From contig JAFXYZ010000056.1 of assembly GCA_017541465.1 (NCBI GenBank), forward strand, positions 1 to 64,000: DNA of 64,000 bases. The letters run 5' to 3'. Below, piece after piece: positions 33,975 to 42,819 of the stretch; the first letter of the stretch is position 1, and each line of letters opens with the position of its first letter. The notes under the pieces were generated by a model. It saw nothing but the letters and a program-made list of their open reading frames with translations. It was not told the origin of the DNA and did not search any database. This DNA comes from a bacterium. Its GTDB lineage: Bacteria; Cyanobacteriota; Vampirovibrionia; Gastranaerophilales; Gastranaerophilaceae. A program made the translations under genes and the position numbers.

Positions 33975-34736
33975 ATGCTCATAAATCTCATTATTTTTAC
34001 AGTCTGCGTATTTTCAGGGATATTAACGGGACTTCTCGGCATAGGAGGAGGACTGATTATCGTTCCCGTGTTTATGACAGTTCTTCCATTTTTCGGTGTT
34101 AATCTGCTCTCAACCCACCAGATAGTCGCTGTCAGCACCACGTGTGTTTTCTTTAACAGCGCAACCACCGCCTTTTATCGCAGAAAAGAAGAATTTATCG
34201 ATAAAAAATTAATTCTCTTATTATCCCTCTTTATCATCATCGGAACGGTCTCGGGCTCCTACCTTTCCTCCTTCGCCCCGGATAAACTCATTTTTATCAC
34301 CTATATCCTTGTCTGCCTTACTTCCCTCTGGCTCTTTAACAAAACCATTTTTATAGACCTCCAAAATTCAAAGTTTAAATTCCTTTTGTATCTCATTTTC
34401 TCTCTTATAGGCGCTTTGAGTTCGACAATAGGAATAGGCGGTGCGGTGTTCTTCGCAACGGCTCTCAGGTGTTTTATCAGCTCGGACACGAAAAAACTCC
34501 TTCCGACAATTACTCTTCTTGTCTTAATTCACGCAGCCTTCGCCTTCTTCTCAAAACTCGCTCTTGGCGAAGTCGTTTATTCCATGATTCCGATAGCAAT
34601 TTTGGCAAGTTTAATCGGGGCAAAAATCGGAACAACTATTTCAAAACATGTATCTACAAAGGTTATAAACATTATGATGCAGGCAGTTTTAATCTTCGGG
34701 CTTATCAGAATATCTCTCGCGTTTTTTAAAGGTTAG
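33975..34736 (+). CDS. TauE/SafE family sulfite exporter-like permease
   Basis: This 253-residue membrane protein has about eight helices in two halves. The family sequence GILTGLLGIGGGLIIVPVFM opens it, and the second half repeats the pattern with IGALSSTIGIGGAVFFATAL; TTCVFFNSATTAFYRR follows the first half. Members export sulfur compounds or other organic anions. No neighbouring sulfur genes help define the substrate. The start ATG at 33975 is preferred over a TTG six bases before; AAAAAAGG lies six bases upstream. Confidence 0.9.
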   Translation: MLINLIIFTVCVFSGILTGLLGIGGGLIIVPVFMTVLPFFGVNLLSTHQIVAVSTTCVFFNSATTAFYRRKEEFIDKKLILLLSLFIIIGTVSGSYLSSFAPDKLIFITYILVCLTSLWLFNKTIFIDLQNSKFKFLLYLIFSLIGALSSTIGIGGAVFFATALRCFISSDTKKLLPTITLLVLIHAAFAFFSKLALGEVVYSMIPIAILASLIGAKIGTTISKHVSTKVINIMMQAVLIFGLIRISLAFFKG

Positions 34737-34793
34737 TATCTATTTTTTAAAACAGATGATTTACTTTTAAATCTTTGTGGTAAAATATCATGT

Positions 34794-35363
34794 ATGAAAG
34801 ATGTATTTGTACAAGAGTCAGAACTCGGAAAAAGATTAGTTGAATACAGACTGCCAAGATATAACGAGCTCAGTGAGTTCGATATTTATATGGCGCAACT
34901 GACCGCCATACTGGATAAATATCTGGCGGAATTTTTAATTCCAGGAGAAGAAAAAACACTCACCGCCTCGATGATTAACAACTACGTTCAAAAAGGAATA
35001 ATCAAAGCCCCCGTCAACAAAAAATATTCAAGACTTCAGATTATCCACCTTCTTGTTATCGGAATTTTGAAACAGGTTTTGTCTATAAGCGAAATAGCAG
35101 AACTCATTCAGCTTCAGATTAAAAGATACCCCATAAGAATCGCTTACGATTATTTTTGCGATGAGCTTGAAAACGCGCTCAATGTAACCTTTGAGACAAG
35201 AAGTTTTTCGGACATCAAAAAAAGAGAAAGAACAACAACTCTTTTGAGCGAAAATGTCCGCTCAGCAGTTATTGCGTTTGCGAACAGAATTTACGTCAAA
35301 AAAAGCCTCTACCTCGCAAAAATCGAAAGAGAAAAACAAAAGAAACAAAATAAGAAGAAATAG
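34794..35363 (+). CDS. DUF1836 domain protein (probable regulator)
   Basis: This 189-residue protein has residues 15-130 matching the DUF1836 family: LPRYNELSEFDIYMAQLTAILDKYL, TASMINNYVQKGIIKAPVNKKYSRLQIIHLLVIGILKQVLSISEI. The helix-turn-helix and wing arrangement resembles MerR-type DNA-binding domains, so a regulator is likely. The C-terminal 45 residues are lysine-rich and probably contact nucleic acid. An extended -10 TGTGGTAAAAT lies about 15 bases before the start. The target is unknown. Confidence 0.85.
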   Translation: MKDVFVQESELGKRLVEYRLPRYNELSEFDIYMAQLTAILDKYLAEFLIPGEEKTLTASMINNYVQKGIIKAPVNKKYSRLQIIHLLVIGILKQVLSISEIAELIQLQIKRYPIRIAYDYFCDELENALNVTFETRSFSDIKKRERTTTLLSENVRSAVIAFANRIYVKKSLYLAKIEREKQKKQNKKK

Positions 35364-35369
35364 TTAATT

Positions 35370-35390
35370 GTCAGGCAGTGCCTGACCTAC
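35370..35390 (+). repeat. Palindromic repeat, GTCAGG type
   Basis: Stem GTCAGGCA/TGCCTGAC with a one-base gap (or a six-base stem), then CTAC. Close to the copy at 3278. Confidence 0.8.
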
Positions 35391-35412
35391 AGACTAGGAG
35401 AGGGAATAAGCC

Positions 35413-35434
35413 GCAGGGTGCAATTTTTTGCACC
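35413..35434 (-). repeat. Palindromic repeat, GGTGCAA type
   Basis: Identical in 22 bases to the copy at 26799. Confidence 0.85.
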
Positions 35435-35438
35435 AAAA

Positions 35439-36527
35439 TTAATATTTAAACCCCGCTTCAATCATCAAATCGGGTTCAAATCGCTTAACTGAAACCATAT
35501 CAAGTATTTGAGAATTGTTTATATCGTCTATATCGAACCCTTCAACAAAACTTTTTCCCTTCTTGTCCCCCAAAATCTTCGGTGCAACAAACAAAACAAG
35601 TTTATCGGCTAAACCTTCTTTAACAAATGCCCCGTTTAATTTTCCGCCCGCTTCAACCAAAATACTTCTTATTCCCTCTTCCCACAACTCGGAAACAATT
35701 TCATTTAAATCTAGTCCGTTTTTATCCTCTGAAACCCTTTTTACGCACACATTTTTGGGATATTTTTTATTGTTTTTCTGAGAAGTGAACAAAAACACTT
35801 TTGTTCCGTCATCATTATAGACTTTCGCGGAAGGCGAAGTTTTTAAATGACGGTCTAAAACTACTCTTACAGGGTTTTTACCTCCTTTTATCCTTGCCGT
35901 CAAACTCGGGTTATCGGATAAAACGGTATTTGAACTCGTCAATATTGCATCATAGAGGTTGCGGATCCGCTGAACCTCTCTTCTCGCTCTTTCCCCCGTT
36001 ATCCACTTTGAAGAATTTGTTTTTGTAGCAATTTTTCCGTCAAGCGTAACTGCGCTTTTAATTAAAATAAAAGGCTTTTTCTCTGTCTGGTTTTTAATAA
36101 AAATTTCGTTTAATTTTTTGCACTCATTTTCTAAAACACCCTCAACAACTTCAATCCCGCTGTTTTGAAGTTGCTTAATCCCTTTCCCTGCGACAATCGG
36201 GTTAACATCTCTCATTCCGACAACGACCTTTTTTATCCCCGATTCAATAATTATATCTGTGCAGGGCGGGGTTTTTCCATAGTGGCAGCAGGGCTCTAAA
36301 TTAACTATCAGATTTTTTCCCTTTAAATCGCCTTTATAATTTAAAATTGCGTTTCTTTCCGCATGAAATTCCCCGTATTTTTCGTGCCACCCGACTGAAA
36401 CAATATTAAAATCATCATCAAAAATGACACAGCCGACAAGCGGGTTAGGGCTTGTTTTTCCTTCCCCTTTTTTTGCAAGAGAAAGGCATTTTCTCATTAA
36501 TTTTTGATATTGTTTAATGTCATTCAT
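35439..36527 (-). CDS. ribD: Bifunctional riboflavin biosynthesis deaminase/reductase
   Basis: This 362-residue RibD has an N-terminal cytidine-deaminase-like half with HAE near 51 and PCCHYGKTPPC near 76-86 (zinc ligands His, Cys, Cys). The C-terminal half is the reductase: ITGERARREVQRIRNLYDAILTSSNTVLSDNPSLT, VRVVLDRHLKTSP, EGIRSILVEAGGKLNGAFVKEGLADKL. It catalyses deamination of the pyrimidine then reduction of the ribosyl group, the second and third steps to riboflavin. Other rib genes are not nearby. It is three bases from the upstream membrane-protein gene. Confidence 0.97.
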   Translation of the reverse strand: MNDIKQYQKLMRKCLSLAKKGEGKTSPNPLVGCVIFDDDFNIVSVGWHEKYGEFHAERNAILNYKGDLKGKNLIVNLEPCCHYGKTPPCTDIIIESGIKKVVVGMRDVNPIVAGKGIKQLQNSGIEVVEGVLENECKKLNEIFIKNQTEKKPFILIKSAVTLDGKIATKTNSSKWITGERARREVQRIRNLYDAILTSSNTVLSDNPSLTARIKGGKNPVRVVLDRHLKTSPSAKVYNDDGTKVFLFTSQKNNKKYPKNVCVKRVSEDKNGLDLNEIVSELWEEGIRSILVEAGGKLNGAFVKEGLADKLVLFVAPKILGDKKGKSFVEGFDIDDINNSQILDMVSVKRFEPDLMIEAGFKY

Positions 36528-36530
36528 CGG

Positions 36531-37124
36531 CTATTTCAACTTTTCAAAAAATGCTCTTGATATAATCTGAGAGTATTTATCATCACCGTTAACGGATACC
36601 ATTATTCTGTTTTCGCCGTTTTCGTCCTGCGTTATCGTAATTATTCCGTCAACTTTTTTCATCGGAAGGTTAACCGTATCGGCTTCAAACTTGATATAGG
36701 GTTTTTCTTCGCCCGATATATCAATTTCGCCCTTATCGGTTACCTTAAAATTCTCAACCCTTATCATTTTATAGTTAATTTTATTGGCAAAATTGGTTAT
36801 TTTTTCTTCCGCCTTGCCTGTTTCAAAATCCTCCGGTGTCAGGGCATCATTCTTTTTGAGCTTTGCGACAACGAACTTTTGTTTTGTTGTCTTATGCTCG
36901 GCAACAACTATCTTATTTCCCCCGACATCAAGGTTTCGATCAAGTTTATACTCTTCATCGACATCGGACAAATCAACTATGCTTTTTGATTTTTCAATAA
37001 TCTGCTCGCGTGATGAGGAAAAGAAGTTATCTTTGATATAATCAATTACACCAAGATACACAAGCCCAAAGTAAACCAGAATAACAATTACTATTTTAAG
37101 CAGGCAACCAATCCGACCTTTCAT
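36531..37124 (-). CDS. Uncharacterized membrane-anchored protein
   Basis: This 197-residue protein has one N-terminal hydrophobic helix at about 8-28 (LLKIVIVILVYFGLVYLGVI) and a soluble domain outside or inside. It is charged, with KLDRNLDVGGNKIVVAEHKTTKQKFVVAKLKK and long beta-like stretches (EKPYIKFEADTVNLPMKKVDGIITITQDENG). No family was recognised. Spacing of three bases to ribD suggests co-transcription, though the functional link is unclear. Confidence 0.75.
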   Translation of the reverse strand: MKGRIGCLLKIVIVILVYFGLVYLGVIDYIKDNFFSSSREQIIEKSKSIVDLSDVDEEYKLDRNLDVGGNKIVVAEHKTTKQKFVVAKLKKNDALTPEDFETGKAEEKITNFANKINYKMIRVENFKVTDKGEIDISGEEKPYIKFEADTVNLPMKKVDGIITITQDENGENRIMVSVNGDDKYSQIISRAFFEKLK

Positions 37125-37181
37125 TAATACTCCTTTATATTTGTTTAATAATATTTGAAATTAACCCTAATTTATACTACA

Positions 37182-37292
37182 CTAATCTAGTGTCGCTTTA
37201 TGCCGCCTCGTCCTCCGAGCCGTCATAAAGGCTCACCTTTTCTGACGTGCCGCTCACAAAATTCGTTTAAAAAATATTATTACGAATTTTGC
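37182..37292 (-). repeat. Shared motif and hairpin element upstream of mutS
   Basis: Minus strand: GCAAAATTCGT (37282-37292), its own inverted partner ACGAATTTTG at about 37258, then after palindromic material GCGACACTAGATTAG. Seen on the plus strand the last motif is ACACTA-ATC-TAGTGT. It matches the dnaB upstream motif. Confidence 0.6.
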
Positions 37293-37313
37293 TCGGACAA
37301 ATTAAGTATAACT

Positions 37314-39887
37314 ATGATAAAAAAAGAAATCAATAATTTAAACAGTTTGGATGTAGATATAGATAGTGCCACACCAATGTTCAGGCAATATCTTGAGATA
37401 AAGAAAAAAAATCAGGGGTTGATTTTGCTTTATCGCATGGGCGATTTTTACGAAACCTTCTTTGAAGATGCCCTCATTATGTCAAAAGAGCTCAACTTAA
37501 CCCTGACAGCAAGAGACGGCGGTGACTTAGGGAAAATCCCGATGGCAGGAATCCCCGCTAAATCACTTGATATGTATATTCCAAAGCTCGTTGATAAAAA
37601 CTACAAAATGGCGGTTTGCGAACAACTTGAAGATCCTGCTCTTGCAAAGGGTTTAGTCAAAAGAGATATTATAAGAACCATTACCGCAGGAACTATCATA
37701 GAATCAAACCTTTTAGAATCCAACAGTAATAACTGGCTCGCTGCAGTTGTATGTGAAAATACTACCTACGGGCTTGCTTATACGGACATCACAACAGGCG
37801 AATTTAAGGTTACGCAGGGCAGTTTATCGGATATTCTCTCTGAGCTTTCAAGATTAAAGCCTTCTGAAATAATAACACCCGTTAAAAAACAAAAAATACA
37901 GCCCTTTCAGGTCGTTCCCGATGAGATTATCGACCTGCCCGATGAAATTCGGCTCAATTACCCCTGCACAAAAATTTCTTATTCCGCGTTTGACGAGCAA
38001 AAAACAGAGGACAATTTAAAAACGGTCTTTTCCACCTGCTCTCTCGACTCCTTCGGCTACAGAGATTTTAAAATCGGATTTTCCTGCGCAGGCGCGATTA
38101 TAGACTATCTTTTTGAAACCCAAAAAGGAAACCTTCCGAAGTTTGATGTTATAAAATCATATTCTTTAACCGATTTTATGGCAATAGACTCGGGAACAAG
38201 AAGAAACCTTGAGCTCTTAGAAACCAACAGGGATAAAACCAAATACGGAAGTCTCTTTTGGGCAATAGACAAGGTTAAAACCAATATGGGCGCAAGGTTA
38301 TTGAAAAAATGGATAATGCAGCCCCTGAAGAATGTTGATGAAATAAACAAACGGTTAAATGCGGTTGAAGAGCTTGTCAGTTCTTCCGTTGTGTTAAGGA
38401 ACTTAAAACAACAGCTTGAAAGTGTTTCCGATATAGAAAGACTGAGTATAAGGCTCTCAAACGGCTCTGTGAACCCGAGAGATTTTCTCGCTCTGAGCTC
38501 TACTCTTTCCCTTCTTCCCGACTTTTTAAACGTCTTAAACGGACTTGAAGCGGAATTGTTAAAATATGACGGCACAAACACCTCTGATCTTTTGGAATTT
38601 GCCTCAATTATTAACAGAACAATAAAAGAAGATGCCCCGATTACAATTAAAGAGGGCGGAATAATAAAAGACGGCGTAAACAGTGACCTCGATTACTACA
38701 GAGAACTCTTAACGGGCGGGGAAAACTGGCTCAGGGATTTTGAAGAAAACGAAAAACAAAAAACAGGGATAAAGAACCTTCGTGTCGGGTACAGCAGGAA
38801 CTTTGGGTACTTTATTGAGGTCACAAACTCAAACCTTTCGCTGGTTCCCGCGTATTTTGTCCGCCGTCAGACGCTTGTCAATGCTGAGAGGTTTATTACT
38901 GATGAACTCAAAAAGCACGAATCAGATGTTCTTTCGGCACAGTATAAAGTACAGGAGCTTGAGCATAAAATCTTTTCGGATATGAAGGAGTATTCAAAAG
39001 AATACGTTGATAAGATTAAAGATTTGGCGCATTTTCTCTCTCAGGTTGATGTTCTGTGTTCTTTTGCCTCAACAGCAGTTGAATCGTCTTATGTTAAGCC
39101 TGATATTGATAACTCAAACGAGCTCATAATAAGAGACGGACGTCATCCCGTTGTTGAAAAGATACTTCCCATGGGGCAATATGTACCGAATAATCTTGAT
39201 TTAGAAGGAAATACCGAGGATTATAACAAAACTCAGTTTATGATTTTGACAGGTCCTAATATGGCGGGAAAATCAACTTATATGAGGCAAAATGCCCTCA
39301 TAATTCTGTTAGCCCAAATCGGTTCTTTCGTTCCTGCGTCTTATGCTAAAATCGGTATTGTGGATAAGATTTTCACAAGAGTCGGCGCGGTAGATGATTT
39401 ATCTTTAGGACAATCTACCTTTATGGTGGAAATGAGCGAAACCGCACGTATTATAAATTCTGCAACGGAAAAGAGTTTTATTCTTCTCGATGAAATAGGG
39501 AGAGGAACAAGCACTTATGACGGTGTTGCAATAGCCTGGGCAGTTGCAGAGCATATCGCAACAAAGATTAAAGCCAGAACCATCTTTGCAACCCATTACC
39601 ATGAACTCAACGTCATGCCAAATTCTTACAGTCAGATTAAAAATTTCAGAATAACCATTTCAGAAGAAAACGGCAAGATTGAGTTTTTAAGAAAGGTTGT
39701 TGAGGGCTCTGCGAGCAAGAGTTATGGTATTCAGGTAGCCAAAATGGCGGGCTTGCCGAGTTCGGTTATTGAAAAATCAGAGCTTCTGATGAGAAGAATG
39801 CAGAAGGACTTTTCGAAAAACCTCTCTTCCAAAAAGGCAACAACCCCTGTTGCACAAGTGCCTCAGCTCAGTTTATTTACGGAATAA
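37314..39887 (+). CDS. mutS: DNA mismatch repair protein MutS
   Basis: This 857-residue MutS has the mismatch-reading motif GDFYETF at about 43-49, which provides the Phe-x-Glu. The ATPase Walker A TGPNMAGKSTYMRQ is near 645, with DEIGRGTSTYDGVAIAWAV and ATHYHEL after it. The end QVPQLSLFTE carries a short clamp-binding-like QLSLF motif. The start ATG at 37314 gives the canonical IKKEIN start; the frame stays open 38 codons upstream only through the palindromic element. mutL is not in the window. It is followed six bases later by a membrane protein gene. Confidence 0.96.
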   Translation: MIKKEINNLNSLDVDIDSATPMFRQYLEIKKKNQGLILLYRMGDFYETFFEDALIMSKELNLTLTARDGGDLGKIPMAGIPAKSLDMYIPKLVDKNYKMAVCEQLEDPALAKGLVKRDIIRTITAGTIIESNLLESNSNNWLAAVVCENTTYGLAYTDITTGEFKVTQGSLSDILSELSRLKPSEIITPVKKQKIQPFQVVPDEIIDLPDEIRLNYPCTKISYSAFDEQKTEDNLKTVFSTCSLDSFGYRDFKIGFSCAGAIIDYLFETQKGNLPKFDVIKSYSLTDFMAIDSGTRRNLELLETNRDKTKYGSLFWAIDKVKTNMGARLLKKWIMQPLKNVDEINKRLNAVEELVSSSVVLRNLKQQLESVSDIERLSIRLSNGSVNPRDFLALSSTLSLLPDFLNVLNGLEAELLKYDGTNTSDLLEFASIINRTIKEDAPITIKEGGIIKDGVNSDLDYYRELLTGGENWLRDFEENEKQKTGIKNLRVGYSRNFGYFIEVTNSNLSLVPAYFVRRQTLVNAERFITDELKKHESDVLSAQYKVQELEHKIFSDMKEYSKEYVDKIKDLAHFLSQVDVLCSFASTAVESSYVKPDIDNSNELIIRDGRHPVVEKILPMGQYVPNNLDLEGNTEDYNKTQFMILTGPNMAGKSTYMRQNALIILLAQIGSFVPASYAKIGIVDKIFTRVGAVDDLSLGQSTFMVEMSETARIINSATEKSFILLDEIGRGTSTYDGVAIAWAVAEHIATKIKARTIFATHYHELNVMPNSYSQIKNFRITISEENGKIEFLRKVVEGSASKSYGIQVAKMAGLPSSVIEKSELLMRRMQKDFSKNLSSKKATTPVAQVPQLSLFTE

Positions 39888-39893
39888 AAAAAT

Positions 39894-41522
39894 ATGGAAA
39901 AATTCAGAAAAAGCGAATATTTTCCTCTTACCTTGCTGGCGCTGGGTTTTGTTTTATTTATCCCCTTCTTTTGGCTTCACCAGGGAATTTTAACCATTGA
40001 TACGGGACGAGAACTCTATATTCCTTCAAGAATGCTCTCTGGCGAGCTTTTATACAAAGACATTTTAAATATCTACGGCGCTTTAGCCTACCAGATTAAT
40101 GCTCTTTTGTTTGCACTTTTCGGGGAAAGGATAGAAACCCTATACGGCTTCGGGCTTTTAAACTCGTTTTTGATAGTCACGACCGTATTTTTTATCTCGA
40201 GAGAATTTTTTGATAAGACAGTTTCGTTCTTTTTCGCAATCCTGACTATTGCCGTTCCCGTTTTTACCTCCTATCTTTTCAACACGAATTTCCCCTATTC
40301 TTACTCCTTCGTCTATTCTCTGTCCTCTTTTCTGTTGTCGGTGTTATTTCTGATAGAGTTTGAAAAGACAAAAGACATAAAATTTTCCTGTCTTTCTTCC
40401 CTGTTTATAGGGTTTTCAATAGCTTCAAAACTCGAATTCTCGCTCTTTTTCCTTGTGGTAGCGTATATTTTATTTAAAAACAAAACGACAATTAAGCAAA
40501 CCCTTTTAAATCTTTTCTGTTTCCTCGCTTTTCCCGTTATTTCCTACGGAAGTTTAATGCTTCAGGGTGTTCAGATGTCTGATTTTATTAACACTTTAGG
40601 ACTGATAAAGCACCTGAGCGAGAGCGAAAGCTTCAAAATCTTTTATCAGTACGGTTTAACCCCGATGTCGTTTATACTGAGGCTCGTTTCAGCCGTTATG
40701 CTCTCTGTCGGTGCGGTAATTTTACTTATAAGAAATAAAATCAAAACAGAGAAAACCTGGCTCAACCACCTTCTTAATATCGTTTTTGTTTTAATTCTTT
40801 CTGGCTTTTTCTTATTAACCTGGAAAATAGTTTTTAGCGCAATTCCTGTTTTGATTTTAATCTTAACCCTGATATTTTTTGGGAAAAAAGACACAAAACA
40901 GTTAATTCTTCTTTTGGGTATTATCGCAGGGTGTTTTAAGACAATGTTTTATGTTGATATAGAGCATTTTGGGGCATTTCTTCTTCCTCTTCTCCTTCTC
41001 GGGTTATCCATGTTCGCACAGAACCAAAAGCGACTGATTATTATTACTCTGAGCGCACTCTTTTTGGTCTTTGTCTTTGACGACTGCTACTGGCTCAGAG
41101 AAAAAAACTTTTTAGTCTCAACAAACAAGGGTAATTTTTATACCTTCCAAAAAGAGGGAAAAACCATTAAAAAATTAATGGAATTTGCACAAAACAACCT
41201 CACAAAAGAAGATAAACTTCTTATTCTGCCCGAGGGTGCATTCGTGAATTTTGCACTCTCTCAGCCTTCAAAGAGTCAATTATACAGCTTAATTCCCCTC
41301 TACGTTGGCATGCTCGGGGAAGAAAACATAATAGAGGAATTAAAGCGTGATTTACCCAAATATATTGTTATTACTTCTCTTGACACAATTGAATTTGGGG
41401 CAAACAACTTCTGCGGTGATTACGCAAAAGAGGTTTGCGGATATTTAAGCGAAAATTATTCCTTCAATTCGTCAATAGACGAAACAAGCTACAAGATGAA
41501 TATTTATGAAAGAAACGAATAA
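39894..41522 (+). CDS. GT-C type membrane glycosyltransferase-like protein
   Basis: This 542-residue membrane protein has about 11 hydrophobic segments and an extracytoplasmic C-terminal part of about 150 residues. The first loop has DTGRELYIPSRMLSGELLYKDILNIYGALAYQINALLFALFG, which matches the acidic (D-x-G/R-E) catalytic loop of GT39/PMT-like GT-C enzymes that use polyprenyl-phosphate sugars. The acceptor is unknown. The start is six bases after mutS, and the stop is one base before the rimO ATG. Confidence 0.7.
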   Translation: MEKFRKSEYFPLTLLALGFVLFIPFFWLHQGILTIDTGRELYIPSRMLSGELLYKDILNIYGALAYQINALLFALFGERIETLYGFGLLNSFLIVTTVFFISREFFDKTVSFFFAILTIAVPVFTSYLFNTNFPYSYSFVYSLSSFLLSVLFLIEFEKTKDIKFSCLSSLFIGFSIASKLEFSLFFLVVAYILFKNKTTIKQTLLNLFCFLAFPVISYGSLMLQGVQMSDFINTLGLIKHLSESESFKIFYQYGLTPMSFILRLVSAVMLSVGAVILLIRNKIKTEKTWLNHLLNIVFVLILSGFFLLTWKIVFSAIPVLILILTLIFFGKKDTKQLILLLGIIAGCFKTMFYVDIEHFGAFLLPLLLLGLSMFAQNQKRLIIITLSALFLVFVFDDCYWLREKNFLVSTNKGNFYTFQKEGKTIKKLMEFAQNNLTKEDKLLILPEGAFVNFALSQPSKSQLYSLIPLYVGMLGEENIIEELKRDLPKYIVITSLDTIEFGANNFCGDYAKEVCGYLSENYSFNSSIDETSYKMNIYERNE

Positions 41523-41523
41523 G

Positions 41524-42819
41524 ATGAAAAAGATAGCATTAGTAAACCACGGGTGCGCAAAAAACCTTGTCGATTCAGAGCTTATGCTCGGTATCTTAGC
41601 CAAAAACGGTTATAAAATAACCCTCGACGAAAGAGAGTCCGATATTGTTATTGTCAACACCTGCTCTTTTATTCACGACGCAGAAAAAGAATCGGTTGCT
41701 TCTATATTAAATCTTATCAACGAAGGGAAAAAAGTTATTATTGCAGGGTGTCTGATTCAGAAATACCGGGATGAAATGAAAAAACTCTTTCCTGAAGCCG
41801 CCGGGTTTGTCGGCACTTCCGATTTTAACAAAATTGCTGAAATCATCAAACAAATTGATAAAACGCCCTATGAAGTCAGTTCAACACCTCTTTACTGTTA
41901 CCCTGAAGATGTCGAAAGACAGCAAATCACAATCGGGGCAAGCTCTTACCTCAAAATAGCGGAAGGCTGCAATTATTCCTGCGGATACTGTGTTATTCCG
42001 AAACTAAGAGGGAAATATACATCAAGACCGATAGAAAAAATCGTTGAGGAAGCAAAACATCTTGTTAAAAAGGGGGTAAGCGAAATTGTCTTAATCGCCC
42101 AGGACACAACGATGTACGGGGTTGATATTTACGGAGAACCGAAACTACCGGAATTAATAGAAGAGCTGAACAAAATAGAAGATTTAACCTGGCTCAGAAT
42201 AATGTACACTTACCCTACGGGCTTAACCGATAAACTCCTAAAAACAATGGCAAAATGCGAAAAGGTGGTTAAATACATAGACATTCCGCTTCAGCACAAG
42301 AGCAAAAATGTTCTTAAACTAATGAACAGACCGATAAGCGACTATACAAAACTAATCGGAAAAATAAGAAAAATCATGCCCTCTGCCGCAATAAGAACCA
42401 CTTTTATCGTGGGCTACCCCGGGGAAACAGAGGAAGATTTTAAAGAGCTATATGATTTTATTGAGAAATCAAGGTTTGACAGGCTCGGTGTTTTTGAATA
42501 TTCAAGAGAAAAAGGAACAATTTCATATTCTCTTCCGAACCAGATCCGCGCAAAAATAAAGAAACAGAGAAGAAATACTCTTATGAAGCTCCAACAGAAG
42601 ATTTCCCTTGAAATTAACTCTTCTTTAATCGGAAAAGAAATCGAATGTATTGTCGAAAACATCTCGGATGACGGCATAATCACAGGGCGCACCTATAAGG
42701 ATGCCCCGGAAGTTGACGGAGTTATCTTTATTAAAAACGATGACACCGCCATGCCGGGCGATGTCATCAAAGTTAAAGTTACGGGATGTTCAGCATACGA
42801 TTTATATTCCGGATGCTAA
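41524..42819 (+). CDS. rimO: Ribosomal protein S12 methylthiotransferase RimO
   Basis: This 431-residue radical SAM enzyme adds a methylthio group to Asp89 of ribosomal protein S12. The UPF0004 domain opens with KKIALVNHGCAKNLVDSE (first cluster cysteine) and NTCSFIHDA, then IAGCLIQ. The SAM cluster motif CNYSCGYC is near 148, and TYPTGLTDKLL, DIPLQHKS and FIVGYPGETEEDF follow. The C-terminal TRAM domain starts near 370. The ATG at 41524 is preferred over an in-frame ATG inside the previous gene. Its end overlaps the convergent matrixin gene by 18 bases. Confidence 0.95.
   Translation: MKKIALVNHGCAKNLVDSELMLGILAKNGYKITLDERESDIVIVNTCSFIHDAEKESVASILNLINEGKKVIIAGCLIQKYRDEMKKLFPEAAGFVGTSDFNKIAEIIKQIDKTPYEVSSTPLYCYPEDVERQQITIGASSYLKIAEGCNYSCGYCVIPKLRGKYTSRPIEKIVEEAKHLVKKGVSEIVLIAQDTTMYGVDIYGEPKLPELIEELNKIEDLTWLRIMYTYPTGLTDKLLKTMAKCEKVVKYIDIPLQHKSKNVLKLMNRPISDYTKLIGKIRKIMPSAAIRTTFIVGYPGETEEDFKELYDFIEKSRFDRLGVFEYSREKGTISYSLPNQIRAKIKKQRRNTLMKLQQKISLEINSSLIGKEIECIVENISDDGIITGRTYKDAPEVDGVIFIKNDDTAMPGDVIKVKVTGCSAYDLYSGC

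Noticed and set aside
37200-37313. A 38-codon extension of MutS upstream of 37314
   Set aside because: Translation runs through the palindromic element and gives no similarity to MutS; the canonical start with IKKEIN lies at 37314.
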